From Nanoarchaeota archaeon (GTDB taxonomy: Archaea; EX4484-52; LFW-46): a stretch of 28,804 bases of DNA. The notes beneath the pieces are model-generated. The model was not told the DNA's origin and did no database searches. It saw only the letters and a program-made list of their open reading frames with translations. Below, piece after piece: positions 13,491-21,244 of this stretch. The position numbers were made by a program, and so were the translations under genes. The DNA lies in assembly GCA_018897155.1 (NCBI GenBank), contig JAHILE010000055.1, forward strand, positions 1 through 28,804, in the 5' to 3' direction. Each line of letters opens with the position of its first letter. The first letter of the stretch is position 1.

Positions 13491-16400
13491 AACCCAACCC
13501 CAACTTTCTCATCCTCAAACTCGAAAGCCGATTTCGTTTTCCCGCCTTTGCCAATTACAACTTGCGAAGTCGTATCCTTCTCAATCATTGATTTCCACTT
13601 TGAAAGAAGCGCGCCGTCGCCGTCAAGATACAGCTTTATTTTCTCTTTGACATTCAGGTTTGCATCTTTTCGCATAATCTGGACGTGTCGTATAAGTTCC
13701 CTTATTAGCGATTCCTGGATTATTTCATTGTCGCGCTCAGTGTCAAGATAAACTGCTCCTCCTGTAAATGTTTGGCCCGCGAGGTTTTCTGTGACTTTCT
13801 CGCGGATTATGAGCATTTCTGGCGTCAGCTCAAAATTCCCAAGTTTTATTTTGCCCTTTTTTGCGTCTTCCTTTACTTTGCGCGCGCCAGCCTTTGAAAG
13901 CAAATCTGCGACAGTTTTTGCGTCTTTGCCGAATGCCGGGCCAAAGACTTTGTAATTCGGCTTGACATCGATTTCAAGGGATACGTCTCCAAATGCAATA
14001 TCCTTTACATTTGCGAGCTCGCATACAACGTCATGAAGCCGCTCTATTGCAGAAACAATTTTCGCATCACCTGAAACTGTCGCTTTTTTCAGCGGCCATC
14101 TCAGGCGCAAATTCTTCTCCTGCCTTATTGAGTTGATTGATTCGACAACATCAAGCGCAATTTTCATGTCTTGTTCAAGGCCGGCATCAACGAGCGTTTT
14201 GTCAGAGTCTGGGAAATCGCAAAGATGGACTGATTCTTTACCCTCAGCTCCACTAAGCATCTGATAAATCGCCTCCGCGCTGAAAGGCGCAGCAGGCGCG
14301 ATAAGCAATATTGCCTTTTGCAGGACATAATCCATCACAGCGAATGCGGTTTCCTTGTCTTTGCCTTCGTAATTCGGCGATGTGCGCTCGCGCGTCAGCT
14401 TTATGTAAGTCCTTGAAAAGTCGTTCACAATGAAATCATGGATTGCCGCAAGCGACTTGAAGCCGACATAATTCTTGTTGTGCTTTCCGCATTCTTCTGC
14501 AAGCGTATTAACACGCGAAAGCATCCATTTGTCGATTGTTGCAAGCGTTTTTGTGTCGAACTTTTCCGAAGGCTTGAAACCCTTTGGAGCATACGATTTC
14601 ATGAAATTGACTGAATTGAACAGGATGTTGAAGAACTTCTGCACTGATTTGACCGCTTCCCAATCAAAGTAGAAGTCCGATTCAGGAGTGTTTGAGAGCA
14701 GGTAATAGCGCAGGACATCGCGCGAGAATTTCTCAATCACATCGCCTGGCGCAATGACATTGCCCAAGGATTTTGACATCTTATTGCCCTTATTGTCTAG
14801 CACCATGCCGTGCATTATTATGTTGTTGAAAGGCCTTCTGCCGAAGGTTATTGTTGAGCAGATAAGCTGTGAATTCCACCATCCTCGAATCTGGTCAGGG
14901 CCTTCGATGTTCAGCTCTGCAGGCCACATTTTGTTGAACTTTTCCTTTTCTTTCGGATAATGCAGCGATGCCCATGACGAGACGCCTGAATCAAACCAGA
15001 CATCAAGCACGTCAGGAATTCTTTTTTGCATTCCGCCGCATTTTGCGCATTTGAATGCGATTGTGTCAATATAAGGCCTGTGCAGGTCTGTCAGCGTCTT
15101 TCCGCATTCGCCAAGTTCTTCAACCGAGCCGATGACTTTTACATTATTGCATTTGTCGCAGACCCAAATTGGAAGCGGAATGCCCCAATATCTCTGCCTT
15201 GAAATCGGCCAGTCGCTTAAGTTGTCGAGCCAGTCGCCGAAGCGTTTCTGCGCCCAGTCAGGAACCCAATTGACTTTTTTGTTTTCTTCTACGAGTTTGT
15301 TTCGGATTTCACTGACTTTGAAGAACCATTGAGGAACTGCAACTTGGAGAAGAGGTGTTTTGCATCGCCAGCAGTGAGGATAATCGTGCGTGACTTTTTC
15401 TGATGCGAGGATTGCGCGCCGCGCCGCGAGTTCTGCAATTATTTCTGTATCCGCCTCTTTTACATATCTTCCGGCGAATTTGCCTACACTTTTGTCAAAT
15501 GTGCCATCCAAATTGACCGGGCAGAGCTTTTGAAGATTATTTTCAAGGCCTACTTTGAAGTCTTCTTTACCATGGCCCGGAGCAGTATGTACTAATCCTG
15601 CGCCGTCAGTTAGAGTAACGAACATTTCTGAGAGAACGATTTTTCCATTGACGTTTTTCTGAAGCGGCAGGATGTCTTTTAATGGGTTGGTGTATTCTTG
15701 TCCTGCAAGATCTTTTCCAAGCACGATGCCTGTGATTTTAAAGTGTTTAATTCCTGCTTTTTTCATTACTGTATTGACAAGCTCTTTTGCGATTATGAGT
15801 GTTTCGCTATTTTGGGATTTAGGGTTCCCAAAAGCTTGAAAATCCGAAGGATTTTCATGAGCATCATCATTAATCTGTACTTTTGCATATTCGAACTTCG
15901 GATGAACCATTATTCCGGTATTTGAAGGAAGTGTCCATGGAGTGGTAGTCCAGATGACGAAATATGTATTGGGAATGTTTTTTGCCAGGAATTTGACAAA
16001 CACTGCAGGATCTGTTGCTTTCTGATATTCTATTTCGCTGTAGGCGACTGCGGTTGCGCAATGTGAGCAGACATGCACCGGATAGATTCCCTTGTAAAGA
16101 AGCCCTTTTTCGAATGCGATTTTGAACGTGTGCCACGCGCCCTCTATATAGTAATTATGAAGTGTAAGGTAGGGGTTTTCCCAATCCATCCAGACGCCGA
16201 GGTCTTCGAACTGTTCGTTCATTATGCCTATAAAATCAGTTGCGAACTTTCTGCATTCTGCATTGAATTTTTCTATGCCGAATTTTTCTATGTCTGATTT
16301 TTGGTTCAAGCCCAGTTTTTTTTCGACTTTGTTCTCTATCGGAACGCCATGAGTATCATATCCCGGCTGTGAATTGACGTCAAAGCCCGCCATCCGGAAG

Positions 16401-16684
16401 TAGCGCATATAGTAGTCCTTCAGCGTCTTGTTCAGGCCCGTGCCCATGTGAATATAGCCGGTTGCATAAGGCGGGCCGTCCATGAAGTAGTATGGTTTCT
16501 GTCCTTTTCGGGCTGAAAGAACCTTTTTTCTTATGCCTTTTTCTTTCCAGAACTGCGCGATTTCGACTTCCATCTGTTTCATGTTAAACGCGCCGGATGC
16601 TTGAGGCGCAGAGGCTTCGCTTTGGGCTGTTTTGGCTGGATTGTCTTGCTTTTGAATCATGGAAATTATCTCATTACGTCTCAC
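13487..16684 (-). CDS. ileS: Isoleucyl-tRNA synthetase (IleRS)
   Basis: This class I synthetase charges tRNA-Ile with isoleucine in the cytoplasm. In order it has PPYATGYIHMGTGLNKTLKD, where the HIGH motif reads H79-M-G-T82, then the CP1 editing domain around TTTPWTLPSNTG and HTAPGHGKEDF. ISRQRYWGIPLPIWVCDKC with CAKC gives zinc-binding pairs. DVWFDSG, KMSKS and a helical anticodon-binding end follow. Length is 1065 residues from GTG 16684 or 1057 from ATG 16660; the conserved part begins near MKQMEVEIAQFWKEKG (residue 35). Residues ~276-294 (HENPSDFQAF, then GNPKSQNSE) are an insert encoded by two DNA hairpins of the repeat family. A 11-bp hairpin lies just upstream (16697-16731). Confidence 0.95.
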   Translation of the reverse strand: MRRNEIISMIQKQDNPAKTAQSEASAPQASGAFNMKQMEVEIAQFWKEKGIRKKVLSARKGQKPYYFMDGPPYATGYIHMGTGLNKTLKDYYMRYFRMAGFDVNSQPGYDTHGVPIENKVEKKLGLNQKSDIEKFGIEKFNAECRKFATDFIGIMNEQFEDLGVWMDWENPYLTLHNYYIEGAWHTFKIAFEKGLLYKGIYPVHVCSHCATAVAYSEIEYQKATDPAVFVKFLAKNIPNTYFVIWTTTPWTLPSNTGIMVHPKFEYAKVQINDDAHENPSDFQAFGNPKSQNSETLIIAKELVNTVMKKAGIKHFKITGIVLGKDLAGQEYTNPLKDILPLQKNVNGKIVLSEMFVTLTDGAGLVHTAPGHGKEDFKVGLENNLQKLCPVNLDGTFDKSVGKFAGRYVKEADTEIIAELAARRAILASEKVTHDYPHCWRCKTPLLQVAVPQWFFKVSEIRNKLVEENKKVNWVPDWAQKRFGDWLDNLSDWPISRQRYWGIPLPIWVCDKCNNVKVIGSVEELGECGKTLTDLHRPYIDTIAFKCAKCGGMQKRIPDVLDVWFDSGVSSWASLHYPKEKEKFNKMWPAELNIEGPDQIRGWWNSQLICSTITFGRRPFNNIIMHGMVLDNKGNKMSKSLGNVIAPGDVIEKFSRDVLRYYLLSNTPESDFYFDWEAVKSVQKFFNILFNSVNFMKSYAPKGFKPSEKFDTKTLATIDKWMLSRVNTLAEECGKHNKNYVGFKSLAAIHDFIVNDFSRTYIKLTRERTSPNYEGKDKETAFAVMDYVLQKAILLIAPAAPFSAEAIYQMLSGAEGKESVHLCDFPDSDKTLVDAGLEQDMKIALDVVESINSIRQEKNLRLRWPLKKATVSGDAKIVSAIERLHDVVCELANVKDIAFGDVSLEIDVKPNYKVFGPAFGKDAKTVADLLSKAGARKVKEDAKKGKIKLGNFELTPEMLIIREKVTENLAGQTFTGGAVYLDTERDNEIIQESLIRELIRHVQIMRKDANLNVKEKIKLYLDGDGALLSKWKSMIEKDTTSQVVIGKGGKTKSAFEFEDEKVGVGF
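15810..15857. repeat. Two family hairpins inserted in frame in ileS
   Basis: On the plus strand TTTTGGGA (15810-15817) pairs with TCCCAAAA (15826-15833), and TGAAAATCC (15837-15845) pairs with GGATTTTCA (15849-15857) around GAA. Read in the ileS direction the order is TGAAAATCC hairpin, linker AGC, TTTTGGG hairpin. This is the same architecture as at 6075-6118 in array A. It encodes HENPSDFQAF, close to HENLNDFQAF readable in array A. Confidence 0.85.
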
Positions 16685-16696
16685 TGCACTCGAAGC

Positions 16697-16731
16697 TTTT
16701 TATTGCAGCGCGTACTTTAGTGCAATAAAAA
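16697..16731. promoter_or_regulatory. 11-bp stem-loop in the ileS leader region
   Basis: TTTTTATTGCA (16697-16707) pairs perfectly with TGCAATAAAAA (16721-16731) around a 13-base loop. It lies 13 bases upstream of the GTG start of ileS, and would be within the transcript if the TATA-like TTAAATTA near 16745-16755 is the promoter. Its flank CTCGAAGCTTTT is identical to a linker in array D (20800-20811), so it may be a solitary repeat unit, a leader regulator, or both. Confidence 0.5.
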
Positions 16732-16776
16732 TACCTTTAGGCGGATAATTTAATAAGGCTTTGATAAATTCGCTGA

Positions 16777-17067
16777 TTAAGGATATTTTTCAAAAATAAC
16801 CATTTTTTCTCCAGAGCCGTCAACGTTTAGAGCGTCTATGTACTTTTGAATGTTTTCCTCATTTCCTGTCAGTTCCGCATAGGTTACTGACGTATTTTTT
16901 CCTTTTTCATATGGCTTATTAATTCCTTCATCGCTTCCAAAATGAAGTTTTGTATTGACTCCTGTTTTATGGGCTAAATATTGATTAATCATAATCCACA
17001 TGTCTTGTCCGGGCAATACCCGATACGTTTCAGTCACTTTTCCGTTATTTTGTCCGTTGTTTTTCAT
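16777..17067 (-). CDS. Small hypothetical protein (96 residues)
   Basis: The sequence begins MKNNGQNNGKVTETYRVLPG and continues DMWIMINQYLAHKTGVNTKL, with a central polar part and KYIDALNVDGSGEKMVIFEK near the end. It is soluble, without cysteines or membrane segments. It is upstream of ileS on the same strand, with about 90 bases between. No family is recognised. The frame is longer than expected by chance in its context but the start is not backed by a strong ribosome binding site. Confidence 0.5.
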   Translation of the reverse strand: MKNNGQNNGKVTETYRVLPGQDMWIMINQYLAHKTGVNTKLHFGSDEGINKPYEKGKNTSVTYAELTGNEENIQKYIDALNVDGSGEKMVIFEKYP

Positions 17068-17393
17068 ACTTATTTCAACTCGTTATCCGCAAAAGCGCTC
17101 ATCATTCGGATGTTCGCCGCGCATTATTCAAAGTTCATAGTAAAAACTCAAAGAACAAGCAAGCGAAGAGAACGAAAAGGCGCCTTCGCTTAGATAATTA
17201 TAATAATGCCCATAATTCCAATTATTGCAAAGCTTATACTAACTTCAAAAAAATTATACTGAGAATTGAAATAAGTGCGCGCCTGCGCGAGTTTAGCGGA
17301 GAATCCGAGAATCGACCATCATTATCACTCTTTTCTATTGTGTGCAAAAGAATATAAATGTTTGCGCGGCAGGTTACATTAGATGGTGGTGAC
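17068..17393. other. Gene-free stretch with short palindromes
   Basis: This 326-base gap lies between two divergent genes. It holds a perfect 8-bp stem AAGCGAAG (17161-17168) with CTTCGCTT (17184-17191), whose loop contains the palindrome AAGGCGCCTT. It also has a CGGA/TCCG hairpin near 17297-17307. AATATAAATG at 17351-17360 is the likely TATA box for the rightward gene. I see no gene in it. Confidence 0.5.
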
Positions 17394-17717
17394 ATGAACT
17401 ATAAAGATAAATGCAATGGCGATTCAGACCAATATACAATAACTGCATTGAACACAAAGAATGAACTCATAGATGTGATCGTTTCAAAGTGCAAACATTG
17501 CGATGAGACTGTTCCTGTAGTGGGGATATGTCCTGATTGTCGGACCGTATATGAGCATGTAAAGACCGTGGAGAATCCTGAGACGGGGTTTATACACTTT
17601 GTTTACGAGTGCTTACTGTGCCCGCCCGGGAAAAGGAAAGCTCAGAAAATAATCCGGGTAACTGACGGCAACTCAAATGCGAACACGAGGGATGACCTTA
17701 TCAAGAATTTCCTTTGA
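17394..17717 (+). CDS. Multi-CxxC zinc-binding hypothetical protein
   Basis: This is a 107-residue protein. ATG 17394 follows GGTGGTG at about 5 bases, so it is preferred over ATG 17358. Three CxxC pairs are visible: C33-KH-C36, C46-PD-C49 and C73-LL-C76. The first two could form one zinc ribbon, while the third has no partner pair. A basic segment PPGKRKAQKIIRV follows the last pair. This suggests nucleic-acid or protein binding, but the family is not recognised. Confidence 0.62.
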   Translation: MNYKDKCNGDSDQYTITALNTKNELIDVIVSKCKHCDETVPVVGICPDCRTVYEHVKTVENPETGFIHFVYECLLCPPGKRKAQKIIRVTDGNSNANTRDDLIKNFL

Positions 17718-17803
17718 ATTCTTTTAAAATCATCATTTGTCTATTTTTATGTTGTTCCTAAATGGTTATTTAAACCTTTAAGCATAGTTATTCTTGTGAG
17801 TTG

Positions 17804-18559
17804 ATGACAGACATCTTCAACTATGTAGTGTTTTCTGAACCTCTTGATTCGGGCCTAAAAGCAGTTTTTGACGATAGTGCGTTAGGTTATGATGAATGCG
17901 GCAAAAAATACACCCTAATGGAAAAGAAAGCATTTATAAACTATATAGAATTGATTATATCTAATTTTAATATGATTGGGTGTTCTTTATTGGAGTTTGC
18001 CAATGTTCCGGAGATTATAAAGATCATAAAAATGGAGTACCCCCCTTGGTTGCCTAATCATCAATTAGATTATAATACAGAGGAATCACATCAGTGTATA
18101 TATGAGCATGTATTAAATCCGGGCGGATCCACTATAGATTTGCGTAATTATTGTGCGCGTAGACCGGATATAAAATTGGACTCTGACGGAGTACCAAAAA
18201 ATCAGGGAGTTGATTTAACGCGTTCCACATCACTTAAATCCGTAGCTGTTGCTGTTAATCAGATGGCTTCTTTTGAAAATGATTCCTTGTATGAAAATCG
18301 TGTGGAGAGTCCGGCGTCTCTTAGAGAACTTTCTCAAAATGATGGGCTGAAATATTATTATCCCGGCAAATATAACGCATTATGTGAGGCTGTCATGCAA
18401 GTGGATTATCTTAAATTTACTTTAGATTGCGCTAAAAATTTCGATGAGAGCAAATACGTATTTTTCATAGATGGTAATCGAATACCAACAATTTTGCCAA
18501 CTAATGAATTTTATAGCAAATATTTGCTTGGCAAAAGCGAGGATACTTGCTTTTCTTAG
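17804..18559 (+). CDS. Hypothetical protein of 251 residues
   Basis: The start is ATG 17804 (MTDIFNYVVFSEPLDSGLKA); a TTG at 17801 is alternative. ATTTAAACC at 17768-17776 lies 28-36 bases upstream. The protein is soluble with scattered cysteines. It contains YPPWLPNHQLDYNTEESHQ, NPGGSTIDLRNYCARRPDI and KYVFFIDGNRIPTILPTNEF. It is AT-richer than the housekeeping genes nearby, and no neighbour is in the same unit. No domain is recognised, and it may be accessory. Confidence 0.6.
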   Translation: MTDIFNYVVFSEPLDSGLKAVFDDSALGYDECGKKYTLMEKKAFINYIELIISNFNMIGCSLLEFANVPEIIKIIKMEYPPWLPNHQLDYNTEESHQCIYEHVLNPGGSTIDLRNYCARRPDIKLDSDGVPKNQGVDLTRSTSLKSVAVAVNQMASFENDSLYENRVESPASLRELSQNDGLKYYYPGKYNALCEAVMQVDYLKFTLDCAKNFDESKYVFFIDGNRIPTILPTNEFYSKYLLGKSEDTCFS

Positions 18560-18839
18560 AATGCGATCTATTGTATTTGTTTTTCCATCGGAAGCAAAGC
18601 TATTTCTATCTGAAGTATGGGGGATGTTTATCAGTCTCCATTGGAAATAAAGGTTCTTTTAACCAACTCCAAGAAACAACTACAGAGGAAACACACCCCA
18701 TTAAAATCAATGGCAGTAATTGTAGATGTTATAGAATATATTTGAAGAAATATACATGCGAGAAACAAAACATATATATACTCTTGTGCACAAAAGAAAA
18801 GTATAACTTTAGTTTAACATTTTTGGTTTTAGATTAGTG
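18560..18839. other. AT-rich gene-free stretch
   Basis: A 96-codon plus-strand frame (18547-18837) overlaps the preceding gene and lacks a ribosome binding site, TATA box or protein character; I do not call it. The stretch is AT-rich, with a TTGTGCACAA palindrome near 18784-18793. It leads into hairpin array C. Confidence 0.4.
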
Positions 18840-19298
18840 TTTTCAACCAATAGTTGAAAATCTTCAAGCCATTGGCGAGATGATTTAAAATCACAATTCG
18901 TTGGCGCGATTTGCAATGTTGAACACATTTTGTTTCAAAAATATATTTGCTTAAAATCTTTGGCGAGATTTTAATCAGATTGTTGGTAAGTTTTTTGGCA
19001 TTTTCAAGCTTGTCTTGAAAAGTTTTCCACGGAGTGGAATAAACTTAATTGATTTGGCAATCAATTGAAGTTAGATTTTCTGTTGTATTAGTTTTAACTT
19101 TGTTGCTCAAACAAACTTGGCGGTTCATTCGAGTTGTTCTGTTGTAAGGAATACTTATACTTTGGCATAGATATACTTTTCGTTTGTGTATCGTATATAT
19201 TGAACAATATACAACAATACAGAAATTGCCTAAAAGAACAGGCAATTTCTGTCTTTTTCAGTTTGGAATCGCAGCAAGCACAAATTCAAACTGAAAAA
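18840..19298. repeat. Hairpin array C
   Basis: Perfect hairpins are at 18840-18860 (TTTTCAAC/GTTGAAAA), 18951-18974 (TTAAAATCT/AGATTTTAA), 19001-19021 (TTTTCAAG/CTTGAAAA), 19025-19039 (TTCCAC/GTGGAA) and 19047-19066 (AATTGATT/AATCAATT). Further perfect ones are at 19193-19212 (GTATAT/ATATAC), 19220-19251 (CAGAAATTGCCT/AGGCAATTTCTG) and 19254-19298 (TTTTTCAGTTTG/CAAACTGAAAAA). A motif TTGGCG(A/C)GAT occurs three times (about 18873, 18901 and 18960). The last two hairpins share their stems with two in array D, in the opposite order. T-rich sequence follows the 19220-19251 stem. Confidence 0.8.
19220..19258 (+). terminator. Terminator-like stem-loop inside array C
   Basis: A 12-bp perfect stem (19220-19231 with 19240-19251) with loop AAAAGAAC is followed by GTCTTTTTC-like T-rich sequence. 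It has the shape of an intrinsic terminator, but archaeal termination depends mainly on T-tracts, and the stem also belongs to the repeat family. Its role is therefore uncertain. Confidence 0.3.
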
Positions 19299-19309
19299 TA
19301 AACGAACTA

Positions 19310-19456
19310 ATGCAGGCAAAAAACTATGTGATAACAACAGAGTTGAATGGCGAACACTTCCCAAATGTTCCTTTTGGATCGCGCGCATCAAAAAAAGCGA
19401 TTCAAAAATTCAAGTCATTGGCATCAGGGCAAAAAATAATAATTTATAATTCATAG
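19310..19456 (+). CDS. 48-residue hypothetical protein upstream of ftsZ
   Basis: A short frame starts at ATG 19310, MQAKNYVITTELNGEHFPNV, and continues PFGSRASKKAIQKFKSLASG to QKIIIYNS. It has a strand-loop-helix-strand pattern, a basic helix and good codon regularity, starting 11 bases after the last stem of array C. It ends 66 bases before ftsZ. Whether it is translated is uncertain. No family is recognised. Confidence 0.45.
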   Translation: MQAKNYVITTELNGEHFPNVPFGSRASKKAIQKFKSLASGQKIIIYNS

Positions 19457-19522
19457 TATGCGTGCAAATGAAAAGTAAATTTGTGCAGAAGCTCAAGGTA
19501 CTAAGGTAAGACGGGGATTTAA

Positions 19523-20623
19523 ATGGAATCTATCATACAAAGGGCAGTGTCAAATCAGGCAAGTAAGAGCGCACTTAGCAATAAGTCGCTGGACGAATTC
19601 GTCGGCTCAACCGATGCCAAAATAATGGTTGTCGGATGCGGCGGCATGGGAACAAACGCAATTAACCGGCTAGCGGCTGTAGGCGTTGTGGGCGCAGAGA
19701 CAATTGCGCTTAACACGGATATGAAGCATCTAAAGACCATAAACGCAGACAGGAAAATCCTTATCGGCCAGGAACTCACAAAGGGTCTTGGAGCAGGAGG
19801 ATACCCGAATGTCGGAAAACAGGCTGCTGAAGAGTCTATCAATGAAATAAGGGAAGCTCTTCGCGGAACAGACATGGTGTTTCTTATCGCAGGTATGGGC
19901 GGCGGGACAGGAACAGGATGCGCGCCAGTTGTAGCTGAAGTCGCAAAGGCGCAGGGTGCAATCGTCATTGGTGTATGCACCATGCCATTCAAAATAGAGG
20001 GCGCAAGAATTCACAAAGCAGAGGACGGCCTTGCAAAGCTAAGGCAGCACTGCGACACAGCAATAGTTATTGAAAACGACAAGCTTGTCGAAATCGCGGG
20101 AAACATGCCGCTGCAGCAGGCATTCGCGGTGGCAGACGAGATTATCGTGACAATGATAAAAGGAATTACCGAGACAATATCAACTCCGTCTCTTGTCAAC
20201 CTCGACTACGCTGACGTAAAAGCGATAATGAAAAACGGCGGTGTGGCAATGATTGGAGTTGCGGAATCCTCAAGCGCAGCACGTGCACGTGAAGCAGTGG
20301 AGAAAGCCATGGCAAACCCGCTTCTTGATGTGGACTACAAGGGCGCAACAGGAGCATTGGTGCACATAACCGGAGGAAGCGATCTAAAGCTCGAGGAGAT
20401 TACGGAAATCGGCGAATATGTCGCAAGAAACCTCGACGCAGGAGCTCAGACAATCTGGGGGGCGAGAATCGACGACAATATGAAAGGTGCGCTAAGAGTG
20501 ATTACAATAATCACTGGTGTGCGCTCGCAATATGTCCTTGGTCCTCAGTCTGCTGAAACTACAAAAGTTTCCTCAGGCATGACCAGCACATTAAACACTC
20601 TAGGAATCTCAGTAATACGATAA
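19523..20623 (+). CDS. ftsZ: Cell-division GTPase FtsZ
   Basis: This 366-residue tubulin homologue polymerises into the division ring. The N-terminal GTP-binding half shows VVGCGGMGTNAINRL and the tubulin signature GMGGGTGTG (124-132). The T7 catalytic loop is NLDYADVKAIM, with both aspartates. The C-terminal core ends in RVITIITGV. The protein stops soon after the core (TSTLNTLGISVIR), so there is no long disordered linker as in bacteria; archaeal FtsZ proteins are often this short. GGGGAT lies 5 bases before the ATG, and ATTTATAATT near 19441-19450 may be the TATA box. Hairpin arrays lie on both sides. Confidence 0.96.
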   Translation: MESIIQRAVSNQASKSALSNKSLDEFVGSTDAKIMVVGCGGMGTNAINRLAAVGVVGAETIALNTDMKHLKTINADRKILIGQELTKGLGAGGYPNVGKQAAEESINEIREALRGTDMVFLIAGMGGGTGTGCAPVVAEVAKAQGAIVIGVCTMPFKIEGARIHKAEDGLAKLRQHCDTAIVIENDKLVEIAGNMPLQQAFAVADEIIVTMIKGITETISTPSLVNLDYADVKAIMKNGGVAMIGVAESSSAARAREAVEKAMANPLLDVDYKGATGALVHITGGSDLKLEEITEIGEYVARNLDAGAQTIWGARIDDNMKGALRVITIITGVRSQYVLGPQSAETTKVSSGMTSTLNTLGISVIR

Positions 20624-20662
20624 GAGATAAAGCAATTGAAGACAGTTCATGAAAATCCTTTC

Positions 20663-21065
20663 GCAAGCTTTGCTTGCTCTAGGCTTTTTGGGTTACGCCC
20701 AAAAGCTTGCCGCGAAAGCGGCATGATTTGAGGACTTAATGTCCTCAAAATCCTTACGGATTTTCAAGCTTTTGAAAGTCATCTCGTTCGCTTTGCGAAC
20801 TCGAAGCTTTTCAAGTTCTTTTGAACTTGAAAATCTTGCTCTGCAATTTATTGCGAAGTTTCGGCTTTCAAAATAACACTGCCTTCTTACATACCTTAAA
20901 ATCTGCCAAATAAAAGCAGGGGCCAAAAAACATGCGCTTCTTTTGAAGGACAGCATCGGATTTTGGCTCCGCGTTATTTTCAGTTTGGGTCTATATTCCG
21001 TAGCTTTCTGCGGTTCATCCAAACTGAAAAGATAGAAATTGCCTACGACAATTTCTTTATCTTTT
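20663..21065. repeat. Hairpin array D, downstream of ftsZ
   Basis: About eleven hairpins cover 400 bases almost without gaps: 20663-20677 (GCAAGC/GCTTGC), 20686-20704 (TTTTGGGT/GCCCAAAA), 20708-20723 (TGCCGC, GAAA, GCGGCA), 20729-20747 (TGAGGAC/GTCCTCA), 20748-20763 (AAATCC/GGATTT) and 20786-20800 (GTTCGC/GCGAAC). Then 20808-20833 (11 bp, TTTTCAAGTTC arm), 20843-20854 (GCAA/TTGC) and 20919-20970 (10-bp outer stem with one GU pair and nested CTTC/GAAG). Last are 20977-21030 (TTTTCAGTTTGG/CCAAACTGAAAA with nested 20998-21013) and 21034-21056 (AGAAATTG/CAATTTCT). Loops are mostly 3-5 bases. The array begins 40 bases after the ftsZ stop, so it may be in the ftsZ 3' UTR. Confidence 0.88.
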
Positions 21066-21068
21066 TTA
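21027..21068 (+). terminator. Terminator-like stem-loop at the end of array D
   Basis: AAAAGAT (21027-21033) and AGAAATTG (21034-21041) pair with CAATTTCT (21049-21056) and, after a two-T bulge, ATCTTTT (21059-21065). A run of T follows. The shape and position suit an end for the ftsZ transcript, though it is also a repeat-family hairpin. Confidence 0.35.
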
Positions 21069-21103
21069 ATTTACGTAGTTCATATTTTCTTAGGCGTATT
21101 CCA

Positions 21104-21244
21104 ATGGATTTATTAGAATATCTTGGTGTGCGTAGAACTCCGGAAAAGAATTATGAAACACTTGGAATAATTGCTGATTGTGGAACTAAAACTAGGAGCG
21201 ATATCAGGATATTATTGAGCAATAAAGAGCGTTATATATCATAA
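21104..21244 (+). CDS. 46-residue hypothetical protein
   Basis: A short frame from ATG 21104 reads MDLLEYLGVRRTPEKNYETL and continues GIIADCGTKTRSDIRILLSN, KERYIS. It has helix-loop-helix character and no membrane segment. It starts just after array D and its stop overlaps the end of the convergent acetyltransferase gene by 6 bases. Nothing is recognised. It could be the rest of a longer gene or a small protein in its own right. Confidence 0.4.
   Translation: MDLLEYLGVRRTPEKNYETLGIIADCGTKTRSDIRILLSNKERYIS

Noticed and set aside
18547-18837. 96-codon frame after the 251-residue protein
   Set aside because: It starts inside the preceding gene, has no ribosome binding site or TATA box in the right place, and a composition typical of AT-rich noncoding DNA.
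20663-21065. Array D as a decayed coding gene
   Set aside because: One frame reads HENP and TDFQAFES like the other copies, but several stops interrupt it while all hairpin arms pair; the structure is what is kept.
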